Positions 41,222 to 49,671 of a stretch of 64,000 bases of DNA are shown in pieces; positions within the stretch are counted from its first letter, which is position 1, and every line of letters starts with the position of its first letter. The stretch spans positions 21,508-85,507 of the forward strand of contig NZ_NFJU01000014.1 in NCBI RefSeq assembly GCF_002160025.1, given 5' to 3'. The translations under genes and the position numbers were made by a program. Source of the DNA: Anaeromassilibacillus sp. An200 (lineage in GTDB: Bacteria > Bacillota > Clostridia > Oscillospirales > Acutalibacteraceae). The notes under the pieces were generated by a model. That model was not told the DNA's origin, made no database searches, and saw nothing but the letters and a program-made list of their open reading frames with translations.

Positions 41222-41304
41222 CCGCAGGCCTAGCAATGCTCACGCGGTTACTTCTGTAATCCAAGTGGGGGGCTGACCGTTTTCCGGCAGCGCCCTCTGC
41301 TTCT
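41207..41304 (-). ncRNA. Antisense RNA antitoxin overlapping the toxin 3' end
   Basis: Predicted transcript of about 98 bases, starting ~7 bases after a perfect promoter (TTGACA-17-TATAAT) and ending at a terminator hairpin whose arms contain the toxin stop codon. It is complementary to the last ~15 bases of the toxin gene and to ~80 bases of its 3' region. RatA and SR4, the antitoxins of txpA and bsrG, are arranged the same way. Confidence 0.8.
41208..41254 (-). terminator. Terminator of the antisense RNA
   Basis: GAAGTAACCGC (41254-41244 on the minus strand) pairs perfectly with GCGGTTACTTC (41225-41215) and is followed by TTTTATTT. A further imperfect stem (about 41267-41295, GGGGGCTG/CAGCGCCC) may end the toxin mRNA on the plus strand. 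Confidence 0.85.
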
Positions 41305-41310
41305 GCTTTC

Positions 41311-41339
41311 ATTATAGTTCTTTTCTTAAGTCGTGTCAA
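41311..41339 (-). promoter_or_regulatory. Consensus promoter of the antisense RNA
   Basis: On the minus strand TTGACA, exactly 17 bases, TATAAT: a perfect sigma-A consensus and the strongest promoter in the window, fitting an antitoxin made in excess of its toxin mRNA. Confidence 0.9.
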
Positions 41340-41431
41340 CAACATGTTGGAGAAGCGGGCGGAGCGCATGAGAATGCCGTTTTCCCCCTTTCCCGAACGA
41401 TTGCAAAAGATTTACAGTTTTCTTAAAATGC

Positions 41432-41460
41432 TTTACTTTTTCCCATAAAAGCGATATGAT
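41432..41460 (+). promoter_or_regulatory. Promoter of the VanW gene
   Basis: TTTACT, 17 bases, TATGAT, 39 bases before the ATG at 41500. Confidence 0.65.
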
Positions 41461-41499
41461 GAATTAAGATCTGTTAGGAATACTTCGGGAGGAACATTC

Positions 41500-43182
41500 A
41501 TGGCATATGCAGAAAATAGGCCGGGTCCCGCCCATATGGAACCGGATAAAAGAAAAAAATCATCGAAAAAAGGGATGATAGCGACTCTGTGCGTTGTCGC
41601 GGTTCTCGTTGTGGCCGGAGTGGGCGGCTGGTTCCTTTGGGATCAGCAGCAGAAGGCGCAGCAGGCGGCCCATGAGGCGGAGGTGTCGGCATTGCTCGAC
41701 ACGGATACCTTTTATCAGGGCGTGCGCGTTGACGGGATTGATCTCGGCGGCAGGACGATGGAGCAGGCGCGAGAGCTTCTCAATACCTCAGAAACGGGGG
41801 TCCCTCAGACCTTCACCGTCACTTTGACGCATGAGGATCAGTCATTTACCCTGACACAGGCCGATGTGGGCTACAGCGTCGATACGGAGCAGGTGCTGGA
41901 GGAGGCGTATCAGTACGGCCGCACCGGCACGCGGGAGGAGCGCTATGAGACAGTCAAGGCGCTCCAGACGACTCCTGTCGATTTTGATCTGTCCGCGAGC
42001 ATGCAGGACGATACGCTGAGCGCGAAGCTTCAGGAGCTGACGGCTCCGCTTGCCCGCGAAGCGCAGGACGCGTCCGTTGTGTCCTTTAACGCCGAGACGG
42101 AGGAATTCACGTTTTCGGAAGGTCAGACCGGTATTGCCGTCGACCTTGACTCCCTCACCCAGAAGGTAAAGGACGCCATTGCGGCCGGGGGAGGTACGGT
42201 CGAAGTCCCTGTCACGGAAACGCCGTACAACATCAGTGCCGACGATCTGCGCCAGAATCTCAAGAAGCTCGGCACCTACAGCACCACCTCCACCAACACC
42301 GCCAACGGCAACTATAACATGGCGCGCGCCATGTCGTCCATCAACGGCACCTGTTTGCAGCCGGGCGAGACGTTCTCGTATTTCGGCGTGGTGGGCCCCG
42401 CCGGGCGCGCGGAAGGCTATAAGGCCGCGAACGCCATCGTGAACGGCAAGCTGGTTCCCTCCTACGGCGGCGGCATCTGCCAGACCTCCACAACGCTCTA
42501 CGGCGCTGTGCTGCGCTCCGGCCTGGAAATTGTCGAGCGGAGCAACCACTCGATCCCGTCCACCTACTGCCCCATCGGCCAGGACGCGGCTGTGAGCTGG
42601 CCGAATATGGATTTCAAATTCAAGAACAATACAGAGTATCCTATTTATATCGTCGCCGGGATGGAGGGCAAGGTGCTCACCGCCACGCTCTATGGCTGGC
42701 AGTCCCCTGAGTATGACACCATTGAGGTGACTTCCTGGTATACCGAGACGATCCCGGCTTTGACGCAGGGGACGTATGTGCAGGACAACAGCCTTGCCGA
42801 GGGCGAGGTGAAGCTGGATGCTGCCGCCCGCAAGGGCTATCGCGCCGCCGCGCAGCGTATCTATTATAAGAACGGCGTGCAGGTCAAGTCCGAGCCTCTT
42901 GACAATTCGTACTACCGTCCTTCGGGCCCGTTCTATTCCTATGGCCCCGGAACCGATATCAGCAGCAATCCCGGCCCGACTTCGGCGCCCTCGTCCAGTG
43001 CGGCTGCTTCCAGCACGCCGCCCGCCTCGAGCACACCGCCCGTCTCAAGTGCGCCTGCTTCTTCCGCCGCCCCGGCCTCCAGCGCCGCGCCTTCTCAGGA
43101 GCCTTCCTCGGAAGCGCCCGACGTTTCCAGTGAGAACACGGGTTCGGAAGGGGCTGAGCTGGAAGCTCCGCCCGCGGAATAA
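41500..43182 (+). CDS. VanW-family protein with membrane anchor and peptidoglycan-binding-like domain
   Basis: 560 residues. A short basic cytoplasmic start and one membrane segment (about 26 to 47) are followed by a PG_binding_4-like region (YQGVRVDGIDLGGRTMEQAR, FNAETEEFTFSEGQTGIAVD), then the VanW domain (NYNMARAMSSINGTCLQPGE, SYGGGICQTSTTLYGAVLRS, ERSNHSIPSTYCPIGQDAAV) and a Ser/Pro/Ala-rich tail of ~80 residues that could span or bind the wall. VanW domains are widespread in Gram-positive envelopes; their role is not established. GGAGG lies before the ATG. Confidence 0.92.
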   Translation: MAYAENRPGPAHMEPDKRKKSSKKGMIATLCVVAVLVVAGVGGWFLWDQQQKAQQAAHEAEVSALLDTDTFYQGVRVDGIDLGGRTMEQARELLNTSETGVPQTFTVTLTHEDQSFTLTQADVGYSVDTEQVLEEAYQYGRTGTREERYETVKALQTTPVDFDLSASMQDDTLSAKLQELTAPLAREAQDASVVSFNAETEEFTFSEGQTGIAVDLDSLTQKVKDAIAAGGGTVEVPVTETPYNISADDLRQNLKKLGTYSTTSTNTANGNYNMARAMSSINGTCLQPGETFSYFGVVGPAGRAEGYKAANAIVNGKLVPSYGGGICQTSTTLYGAVLRSGLEIVERSNHSIPSTYCPIGQDAAVSWPNMDFKFKNNTEYPIYIVAGMEGKVLTATLYGWQSPEYDTIEVTSWYTETIPALTQGTYVQDNSLAEGEVKLDAAARKGYRAAAQRIYYKNGVQVKSEPLDNSYYRPSGPFYSYGPGTDISSNPGPTSAPSSSAAASSTPPASSTPPVSSAPASSAAPASSAAPSQEPSSEAPDVSSENTGSEGAELEAPPAE

Positions 43183-43233
43183 AGCGGCGCAGGCAAAAGC
43201 CTTTGCGGCTTTTCGAAGAAAGGATGTGTCCTT

Positions 43234-44220
43234 TTGAGTGATTCAAATCAGACTCCTGTGATTAGCCTGATTATTCCGATCTACAACGCGGAACGGTATC
43301 TCGCGGAGTGCCTGGGCTCTCTGGCTCGGCAGACCTTCCGCGATTTCGAGGTGATCGCAGTGAACGACGGCTCCACGGATGGGAGCCTTGCGCTTCTGCG
43401 CCGTATGGAGCGCCAATATTCCTTCCTGCGCGTCATCGATCAGGAAAACGGCGGCGTTTCCGCTGCCCGCAATAACGGCATGGCCGCCGCGCGCGGCGAA
43501 TATCTCGGCTTTGTGGACGCCGATGACTATGTGGCTCCGCAGTATCTGGAACGGTTGTACCGCACCTGTGTGGACAACAACGCGGAGATCTCCTGCTGCT
43601 ATTACTATTACAAGTTTGAAGCCCCGGATTTTCTGTGGAAGTATCCCTTCCGCTGCCATGGCGTGTTTGACCGCACGCAGGCCATGAACAAGCTGCTGCA
43701 TGATACGCAGATGCAGGGGCTCATGTGGAATAAGCTGTTCCAGCGCCGTCTGTTTACCGAAAATAACATCACCTTCCCGGCCATGAAGTGCCTGGAGGAT
43801 ATGATCGTTATGAACCAGCTGTTTGCTCACATCAACCGGCTGGCCGTCATCGACGAACCGCTTTACTATTACCGCAAGCATGGCGGCAGTGCCCTTGCCG
43901 CCATCACGCCTTCCAAAATCAACGATTTCATGAAGGCGATGGTGCTGGTGCGCGGGATGCTCGAAAAGAGCGGACGTTTCGCCCAGTACCGCCGCAGCTA
44001 TCAGGCGCTTCTGAAAAAGACGGGGACCTGCTGCTACCTGTATACCATCAAAATGCATGCGCGCCAGCTGCACCCGCAGGGCTGCCTGCAAAATCTCAAG
44101 GGATTGCACCGTGCTCTGCGCTTTTTCGCATCCGATGATTTTACTCCGGACGCCGATGTGGAGAAGCTCTCCGACGTTGTGTATCTTGAGGGCGAGCTGG
44201 AAAAGGATTATATTCGCTGA
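43234..44220 (+). CDS. Family 2 glycosyltransferase
   Basis: 328 residues, soluble. ISLIIPIYNAERYLAECLGS, VNDGSTDGSLALLRR, ENGGVSAARNNGMAAARGEY and the metal site FVDADDYV are the GT2 (EpsE/CpsI-like) hallmarks, with the C-terminal acceptor part holding CLEDMIVMNQLF (the ED catalytic pair). It would transfer a sugar during surface polysaccharide or glycolipid synthesis. The start is TTG at 43234 with AAAGG upstream. It lies 51 bases after the VanW gene. Confidence 0.92.
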   Translation: MSDSNQTPVISLIIPIYNAERYLAECLGSLARQTFRDFEVIAVNDGSTDGSLALLRRMERQYSFLRVIDQENGGVSAARNNGMAAARGEYLGFVDADDYVAPQYLERLYRTCVDNNAEISCCYYYYKFEAPDFLWKYPFRCHGVFDRTQAMNKLLHDTQMQGLMWNKLFQRRLFTENNITFPAMKCLEDMIVMNQLFAHINRLAVIDEPLYYYRKHGGSALAAITPSKINDFMKAMVLVRGMLEKSGRFAQYRRSYQALLKKTGTCCYLYTIKMHARQLHPQGCLQNLKGLHRALRFFASDDFTPDADVEKLSDVVYLEGELEKDYIR

Positions 44221-44344
44221 GACAGGCGGCGTTTCACAGCCGCAAAGGCCCGTTTTTTGCGGGATGCTGTTTCGATCCATCACACGGGAGGAGGACGCTT
44301 TTGCTTTGCGAAGCTTCCTCCCCCGTTTTTTATGACGGGAGGAA

Positions 44345-46258
44345 ATGATGACAATGAACGACGGATTTTTCCGGGCGGCGGCGGCGACGCCCGCCATTCG
44401 TGTGGCGGACTGCCGCCACAATGCCGAAGCGGTCGCGGAGCTGATGGAGGAGGCCGCGGCGCGCGGTGTGCAGGCCGTGGTATTTCCTGAGCTGTGCCTG
44501 ACGGGCTATACCTGCGGCGATCTCTTTCTGCAAAAGCCCCTTCTCGACGCGGCGGAGCGTGAGCTGGCGGCGCTGATCGAGCGCACGTCCGGCCTGCCGG
44601 TGCTTGCGGCGGTGGGCGTGCCTGTCCCGGTGAACGGGGCGCTGTATAACTGCGCCGCCGTGTTCTGCGGCGGGCGGCTGCTCGGCCTTTCCGCGAAAAG
44701 CTGTGTGCCGAATTACGGTGAGTTTTACGAAGCGCGCCATTTCACCCCCGCGCCGGAGTGCGTGGAGGTGTCCTTTGCGGGCTTTTCCGTGCCGCTCGGC
44801 TCGTCCCTGCTGTACCGGCCCGAGGACTGGGAGGATTGCGCCGTGGGTGTGGAGATCTGCGAGGATCTCTGGTCGCCGGAGCCCCCCTCCACACGGCTGG
44901 CCCTTGCGGGGGCAACGCTCATCCTGAACCTCTCCGCGAGCGACGAGGTGATCGGCAAGGCCGCGTACCGCCGTGAGCTGGTCAGCGGACAGTCCGCGCG
45001 CCTGCTGTGCGGCTATGTCTACGCCGACGCGGGCGAAGGCGAGTCCACAACGGATCTCGTGTTCTCCGGCCATAACCTGCTGGCGGAAAACGGCGCGGTT
45101 CTGGCGGAGTCCGAGCCGTTCACCACGGGTCTGACGCAGGCCGATCTCGATCTTTCCCGCATGGCGGGCGAGCGCCGCCGCGTCACCACGTGGCAGGGCG
45201 GCAAATATACCGCCGCCCGCACGATTTCCTTCCCGCTGCCCGCCGCCCCGTTCCGTCTGCACCGCCGCGTGGATCCCGCGCCGTTTGTCCCGAAGGGCGA
45301 AACGGATCTGGCCGCGCGCTGCGAGATGATTCTCAACTTGCAGGCTGCCGGGCTGAAAACGCGGCTGTCGTGCGCGCACGCTTCCCATGTTGTGGTGGGC
45401 GTGTCCGGCGGACTGGATTCCACGCTGGCTTTGCTCGTCTGCGCCCGCGCTTTCGACAGTCTGGGCTTGCCGCGCGAGGGGATTCTTGCCGTCTCCATGC
45501 CGGGATTCGGCACGACAGGGCGCACGAAGTCGAACGCGCAGAAGCTTGCCGAGCTGCTCGGCGCGTCCTTCCGGGAGGTGCCGATCGGGGAATCGGTGCG
45601 GCTGCACTTTGCCGATATCGGCCATGACCCCGAAAAGCGCGACGTCACCTACGAAAACGCGCAGGCGCGTGAGCGCACGCAGGTGCTCATGGACCTTGCG
45701 AACGAAAACGGCGGCCTTGTCATCGGCACGGGCGACCTCTCCGAGCTGGCGCTGGGCTGGGCAACGTACAACGGCGATCATATGAGCATGTACGGCGTGA
45801 ACGGCTCGATCCCGAAAACGCTGGTGCGCCATCTGGTGCGCTATGCAGCCGGGAAATTCGGGGGCGAGCTGGCGGACGTACTGCTCGACGTGCTCGATAC
45901 GCCTGTCAGCCCGGAGCTGCTGCCGCCGTCTGGCGACGACATTGCGCAGAAAACCGAGGACATCGTCGGCCCCTACGAGCTGCACGACTTCTTCCTCTAC
46001 TACCTGCTCCGCTTCGGCTTCGGCCCGGGCAAGATTTACCGGCTGGCCCTCGCCGCCTTCGACGGCGTGTATGACGCGGCGACCATCAAAAAGTGGCTTT
46101 CTACGTTCTTCCGCCGCTTCTTCGCCCAGCAGTTCAAGCGCTCCTGCCTGCCGGACGTCCCCAAGGTCGGCACGGTGGCCCTCTCGCCGCGCGGCGACTG
46201 GCGGATGCCGAGCGACGCGAGCGCCCGTCTGTGGCTTGAGGAGATCGAAGCTCTGTGA
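44345..46258 (+). CDS. nadE: Glutamine-dependent NAD(+) synthetase
   Basis: 637 residues. It amidates nicotinic acid adenine dinucleotide to NAD, taking ammonia from glutamine. The N-terminal nitrilase-type glutaminase has the Glu-Lys-Cys triad in FPELCLTGY, AKSCVPNYGEFYEAR and GVEICEDLW. The C-terminal synthetase has the PP-loop GVSGGLDSTLALLV, then PGFGTTGRTKSNAQ and IGTGDLSELALGWATYNGDH. Length and domain order match the two-domain bacterial form. GGAGG precedes the ATG. Its stop overlaps the hemW GTG. Confidence 0.96.
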   Translation: MMTMNDGFFRAAAATPAIRVADCRHNAEAVAELMEEAAARGVQAVVFPELCLTGYTCGDLFLQKPLLDAAERELAALIERTSGLPVLAAVGVPVPVNGALYNCAAVFCGGRLLGLSAKSCVPNYGEFYEARHFTPAPECVEVSFAGFSVPLGSSLLYRPEDWEDCAVGVEICEDLWSPEPPSTRLALAGATLILNLSASDEVIGKAAYRRELVSGQSARLLCGYVYADAGEGESTTDLVFSGHNLLAENGAVLAESEPFTTGLTQADLDLSRMAGERRRVTTWQGGKYTAARTISFPLPAAPFRLHRRVDPAPFVPKGETDLAARCEMILNLQAAGLKTRLSCAHASHVVVGVSGGLDSTLALLVCARAFDSLGLPREGILAVSMPGFGTTGRTKSNAQKLAELLGASFREVPIGESVRLHFADIGHDPEKRDVTYENAQARERTQVLMDLANENGGLVIGTGDLSELALGWATYNGDHMSMYGVNGSIPKTLVRHLVRYAAGKFGGELADVLLDVLDTPVSPELLPPSGDDIAQKTEDIVGPYELHDFFLYYLLRFGFGPGKIYRLALAAFDGVYDAATIKKWLSTFFRRFFAQQFKRSCLPDVPKVGTVALSPRGDWRMPSDASARLWLEEIEAL

Positions 46259-47355
46259 CGCCGATCGGGATCTATCTGCACGTCCCGTTCTGCGCGGCGA
46301 AATGCCCGTACTGTGACTTTTATTCGATGCCCGCCGCGCCGGAGGTGCAGGATCAATATACAAAAGGTATTATTCAAAGAATAGAATCCTATTCGGATTC
46401 TCATTTGCCCGCCGATACCGTCTATTTTGGCGGCGGCACGCCGGGGCTGCTCGGTGCGGAGCGTCTCGGGCGGATCCTCTCGGCGGTGCGGCGGTCGTTT
46501 GATCTCGCCCCAGACGCGGAGGTGACGGTGGAGACGAACCCCGGCTGCGGGGATGACGCTCTGTTTGACGGTCTTGCGGCGGCGGGAGTGACGCGCATCT
46601 CGCTCGGCCTGCAATCCGCGAACGCGGACGAGCTTCGTCTGCTGGGCCGCAGGCACACGGCGAAGGACGCGGCGCGCGCGGTCGAGCTGGCACACCGCGC
46701 CGGGATCGAAAATGTCTCGCTGGACTTGATGATCGCCACGCCCGGCCAGACGCAGGAAAGCCTGCGGCAGTCGATCGCCTTCTGCGCGCACACGGGTGCG
46801 TCGCACGTTTCGGCTTACCTGCTCAAGATCGAGCCGGGCACGGACTACGGCAGACGGCAGGACACGCTCGATCTTCCCGGCGAGGACGAGGTCTGCGATC
46901 TCTATGAGACGGCCTGCACGGAGCTGGAGCGTCTGGGGTACGCCCAGTATGAGATCTCGAACTTTTCCCGTCCCGGCCGGGAAAGCCGCCACAACCTCAA
47001 ATACTGGCGCTGTGAGGAATATCTGGGCTTCGGTCCGGCGGCGCACTCGTTCTTTGAGGGACGGCGCTTCTTTTTCCCGCGCGATCTGGGGGCGTTCCTG
47101 CGCGGCGATCCGCCTGTCGACGACGGCGAGGGCGGCGATTTTGAGGAATTCGCCATGCTGGCTTTGCGCTTGTGCGAGGGTTTGCGGGAGGATGCTTGCC
47201 GGGAGCGCTTCGGCCATCCGATCCCGGCGCAGGTGCGGCGCAAGGCTGTTCCCTTGGAACGCGCGGGCTGCTGCCGCGTGACGCCGGAGGGGATCTCCCT
47301 GACGCGCGCGGGGTTTCTGGTATCAAACGCTGTGATCGGCGCGCTCCTTTTGTGA
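46255..47355 (+). CDS. hemW: Heme chaperone HemW / radical SAM family
   Basis: 366 residues. The radical-SAM cluster motif is CAAKCPYCDF (Cys13, Cys17, Cys20), preceded by GIYLHVPF; then VYFGGGTPGLL-type GGGTPGLLG, RISLGLQSAN (the HemW form), and RHNLKYWRCEEYLGFGPAAH. HemW binds heme and was long misnamed as coproporphyrinogen dehydrogenase. The GTG start overlaps the nadE stop (GTGA), so translation is coupled. A C-terminal winged-helix part (FEEFAMLALRLCEG) is present. Confidence 0.94.
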   Translation: MTPIGIYLHVPFCAAKCPYCDFYSMPAAPEVQDQYTKGIIQRIESYSDSHLPADTVYFGGGTPGLLGAERLGRILSAVRRSFDLAPDAEVTVETNPGCGDDALFDGLAAAGVTRISLGLQSANADELRLLGRRHTAKDAARAVELAHRAGIENVSLDLMIATPGQTQESLRQSIAFCAHTGASHVSAYLLKIEPGTDYGRRQDTLDLPGEDEVCDLYETACTELERLGYAQYEISNFSRPGRESRHNLKYWRCEEYLGFGPAAHSFFEGRRFFFPRDLGAFLRGDPPVDDGEGGDFEEFAMLALRLCEGLREDACRERFGHPIPAQVRRKAVPLERAGCCRVTPEGISLTRAGFLVSNAVIGALLL

Positions 47356-47373
47356 GCGCGCCGCTTTTCGTTT

Positions 47374-47587
47374 TAGGTCAAGCCTTTTTCAAAAGGGCGC
47401 CGTGTGCCGGTGGCACACAAACAAGGCGCCGACCGGAGCGGCAGCGGAGACGCGGGGTTTGGGGGCGCGGTGCGCCAGTGGCGCACGAATTAGCGCCGAC
47501 CGAGCCGGCAGGCGAGACTCAGAGCCCCATAAAATCTGCGCGAAGCTCAGAGAAGCTAGAAAAAGAGCGAAGCGAATTTTTCGGACG
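47374..47587 (+). repeat. Dispersed intergenic repeat, copy C, with two inserted tandem units
   Basis: Starts with GCCTTTTTCAAAAGGGC, then two related ~55-base units, each with a hairpin: GTGTGCC/GGCACAC (47402-47418) and GTGCGCC/GGCGCAC (47470-47486). The 3' part (AGAGCCCCATAAAATCTGCG, AAAAAGAGCGAAGCGAATTT, TTCGGACG) matches copies B and D. Confidence 0.8.
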
Positions 47588-47749
47588 TTTATCGCAAAAT
47601 GAACCTACAAAAAAATTTTCAAAAATTTTCTGAATCCATGAATGGATCCTTCTCCGCCGATCGTATTAGGGATGAAACCGGTTCAAACAAAAACAAACAG
47701 CCGGACAAACGGGAAATCCCCGTGCGGCGGATCATGGGAGGAAAACAAA
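47588..47749 (+). other. AT-rich leader upstream of the calcium-loop protein
   Basis: No gene. It has two AAAATTTT blocks at about 47610-47628, the palindrome ATCCAT-GA-ATGGAT (47635-47648) and TGAAACC (47673-47679), a typical ECF -35 element, though no convincing matching -10 was found. Confidence 0.4.
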
Positions 47750-48205
47750 ATGAAAAAAATTCTGGCAGCGATTATGGCAATGATGATTCTGGCAAGTGTG
47801 GGTACGATGAGCGTTTCTGCGGCAGGGCGTGGATATGGCGCCGGGAACGGCATGGGCGGCGGCCGCGGCTGGCAGTCCACAAGCACCAGCACTGTGACCG
47901 GCGGCCATCACGGCAATTACGTTGACGCGAACGGCGACGGCGTGTGCGATAACTGGGGCACGGGCGTTGGCGGAAACGGCGGCAGCTTTGACGATGCCAA
48001 TGGAGACGGCATCTGCGACAACTGCGGTACGGGTCTCGGCAGCGGCCATTTTGTGGATGCGAATGGCGACGGCGTGTGTGACAACTGGGGTACGGGCGCA
48101 GGCGGCAACGGCGGTAATTATGTCGATGCGAACGGCGACGGGATCTGCGACAACTACGGCACGGGCTCCTGCGGCAGAAGGGCGCGGAGCATCAGCGAGA
48201 GATAA
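47750..48205 (+). CDS. Secreted protein with four EF-hand-like calcium loops
   Basis: 151 residues. A signal peptide (MKKILAAIMAMMILASVGTM, cut near VSAA) is followed by a Gly-rich segment and four repeats of (Y/F)xDANGDGxCDNxGTG, with DxNxDGxCD loops at about residues 59-67, 82-90, 103-111 and 126-134. Each loop has the Asp/Asn/Asp spacing of a calcium-binding EF-hand or dockerin loop, and each carries a cysteine. GGAGG precedes the ATG. The gene lies 22 bases before an ECF sigma factor and its anti-sigma factor, so it may be their target or signal. Calcium binding is inferred from the motif. Confidence 0.85.
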   Translation: MKKILAAIMAMMILASVGTMSVSAAGRGYGAGNGMGGGRGWQSTSTSTVTGGHHGNYVDANGDGVCDNWGTGVGGNGGSFDDANGDGICDNCGTGLGSGHFVDANGDGVCDNWGTGAGGNGGNYVDANGDGICDNYGTGSCGRRARSISER

Positions 48206-48227
48206 ACTTTGAAGTGAGGCGAAAGCC

Positions 48228-48710
48228 ATGCGGAGCGAGCAGGAGGCAAACAGAGCGATCGAGCGGTACGCCGACATGGTGCGGCGGCTCTGTTTCGTGC
48301 ACCTGAAAAACGAAGCGGACACGGAGGATATCTTCCAGACCGTCTTTCTCAAATATGTGCTGTATCACGGCGAATTTGAGAGCGAGGAGCACGAAAAGGC
48401 GTGGTTTATCCGCGTCACGGTGAACGCCTGCCGCGATCTGCTCCGCAGCTTTTTTCGCAGCCGCACCGTCCCCCAGGAGGAGCTGGAGGGCGTTGCGGCT
48501 GCATTGCCGCAGGAGCGCCGTGAGGTGCTCGACGCGGTCCTCTCGCTTCCCGCCAAATACCGCGACGCGGTGTACCTGCACTACTACGAAGGCTACACCG
48601 CGCCGGAGATAGGGAAGCTGCTCGGCAAAAACACGAACACGGTCTACACGCTTCTGACGCGCGCGCGTCAGCTTCTGCGGGAAAAGCTGGGAGGTGAGCA
48701 CGATGGATGA
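48228..48710 (+). CDS. ECF-type RNA polymerase sigma factor
   Basis: 160 residues. Region 2 is visible as NEADTEDIFQTVFLKYVLYH and the DNA-melting EKAWFIRVTVNACRDLLRS; region 4 as SLPAKYRDAVYLHYYEGYTA followed by the helix-turn-helix PEIGKLLGKNTNTVYTLLTR. It lacks region 3, as ECF factors do. It overlaps the anti-sigma gene by 8 bases (ATG inside its last codons), the standard coupling of an ECF factor and its inhibitor. Confidence 0.95.
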   Translation: MRSEQEANRAIERYADMVRRLCFVHLKNEADTEDIFQTVFLKYVLYHGEFESEEHEKAWFIRVTVNACRDLLRSFFRSRTVPQEELEGVAAALPQERREVLDAVLSLPAKYRDAVYLHYYEGYTAPEIGKLLGKNTNTVYTLLTRARQLLREKLGGEHDG

Positions 48711-49671
48711 AAGGCTTCGGGAAGCGTTCGGAGACGTGCGCGCCTCCGATGCGCTCAAGGATCGCACAAAAGCCTATCTCGCGGGCGAGATTGCAAAGCG
48801 GCAAAAACGCTCTGCTCCGGCTCCCGTGTTCCGCAGGCTGGCCCCTGTTTTGGCGTGCCTGCTTCTGCTGGTGGCGGGATTTGGCGGCTACCAGTTTTAT
48901 TTCACGCCCGTGGCGGCGATCCGGGTGGAGATCAATCCCTCGCTGGAGCTGGGGGTGAACCGTCTGGGCCGCGTGGTGAGCGCCGAGGGCCTGAACGAGG
49001 ACGGCGCGGCCTTGGCGGACGAGACGGATGTGCGCTTCCTTTCCTATGAGGACGCGCTGGAAAAGCTGCTGGCGAGCACGCGCGTCACAGCCTGCATGGA
49101 GCAGGGGGAAACGCTGTCGATCTCCGTCATCGGGGACGATACGGCGCACACCAATGCGCTTTTGGCCGGGGTGGAATCGTGCACGGCGGGACACCGGAAT
49201 GTCGCGTGCTGTGCGGGGAGCACCGAGGAAGCGGCATCCGCCGCCGAAGCCGGGCTTCCGATGGCAAAATACCTGATCTATGAGGAGATCCGCGCGCTCG
49301 ATCCCGCCTTCTCCGCGCAGGAGGCTGCAGGCATGACGATGCGGCAGCTGCGCGACCGTCTGGACGCGCTCACATCGAATGATTCCGGCACCGAAAGCGG
49401 CGATGGATCCGGCAATGCGGGGTCCCCGGAAAGCGCTTCCTCCTCTGTGGGAGGAAACGGTTATGGCAATGGCGCAGGTGCGGGTAACGGTGCGGGCGCA
49501 GGCCATGGAACAGGTTCAGGCAACGGCTATGGTTATGGTGCGGGCAATGGCAGCGGCACGGGTGCCGGAAATGGTGCGGGCAATGGAACCGGTGCAAATG
49601 CCGGAAATGGAGCCGGTGCGGGCAACGGGTACGGTTATGGAGCAGGCCACGGCGGCCATCACGGCGCGTGA
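48703..49671 (+). CDS. RsgI-like membrane anti-sigma factor with Gly/Asn repeat tail
   Basis: 322 residues. A short N-terminal cytoplasmic part that should bind the sigma factor is followed by one membrane segment (about 46 to 66, LAPVLACLLLLVAGFGGYQF). The outer part starts AAIRVEINPSLELGVNRLGR, the hallmark of the RsgI middle domain (INPSxELxxN). The last ~90 residues are a low-complexity tail of Gly-Asn-Gly-Ala/Tyr units ending in HGGHHGA. In RsgI proteins of Clostridium thermocellum the outer domain senses polysaccharide; here the tail resembles the Gly-rich part of the secreted neighbour. GGGAGG lies 8 bases before the ATG. The end overlaps the converging AraC gene by 13 bases. Confidence 0.9.
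   Translation: MDERLREAFGDVRASDALKDRTKAYLAGEIAKRQKRSAPAPVFRRLAPVLACLLLLVAGFGGYQFYFTPVAAIRVEINPSLELGVNRLGRVVSAEGLNEDGAALADETDVRFLSYEDALEKLLASTRVTACMEQGETLSISVIGDDTAHTNALLAGVESCTAGHRNVACCAGSTEEAASAAEAGLPMAKYLIYEEIRALDPAFSAQEAAGMTMRQLRDRLDALTSNDSGTESGDGSGNAGSPESASSSVGGNGYGNGAGAGNGAGAGHGTGSGNGYGYGAGNGSGTGAGNGAGNGTGANAGNGAGAGNGYGYGAGHGGHHGA

Noticed and set aside
47374..47587. CRISPR array at the tandem hairpin units
   Set aside because: Only two diverged units without regular spacers and no cas genes; they belong to the dispersed repeat.
47642..47749. Longer start for the calcium-loop protein at 47642
   Set aside because: The ATG at 47750 has GGAGG and begins a typical signal peptide; the upstream part has neither.
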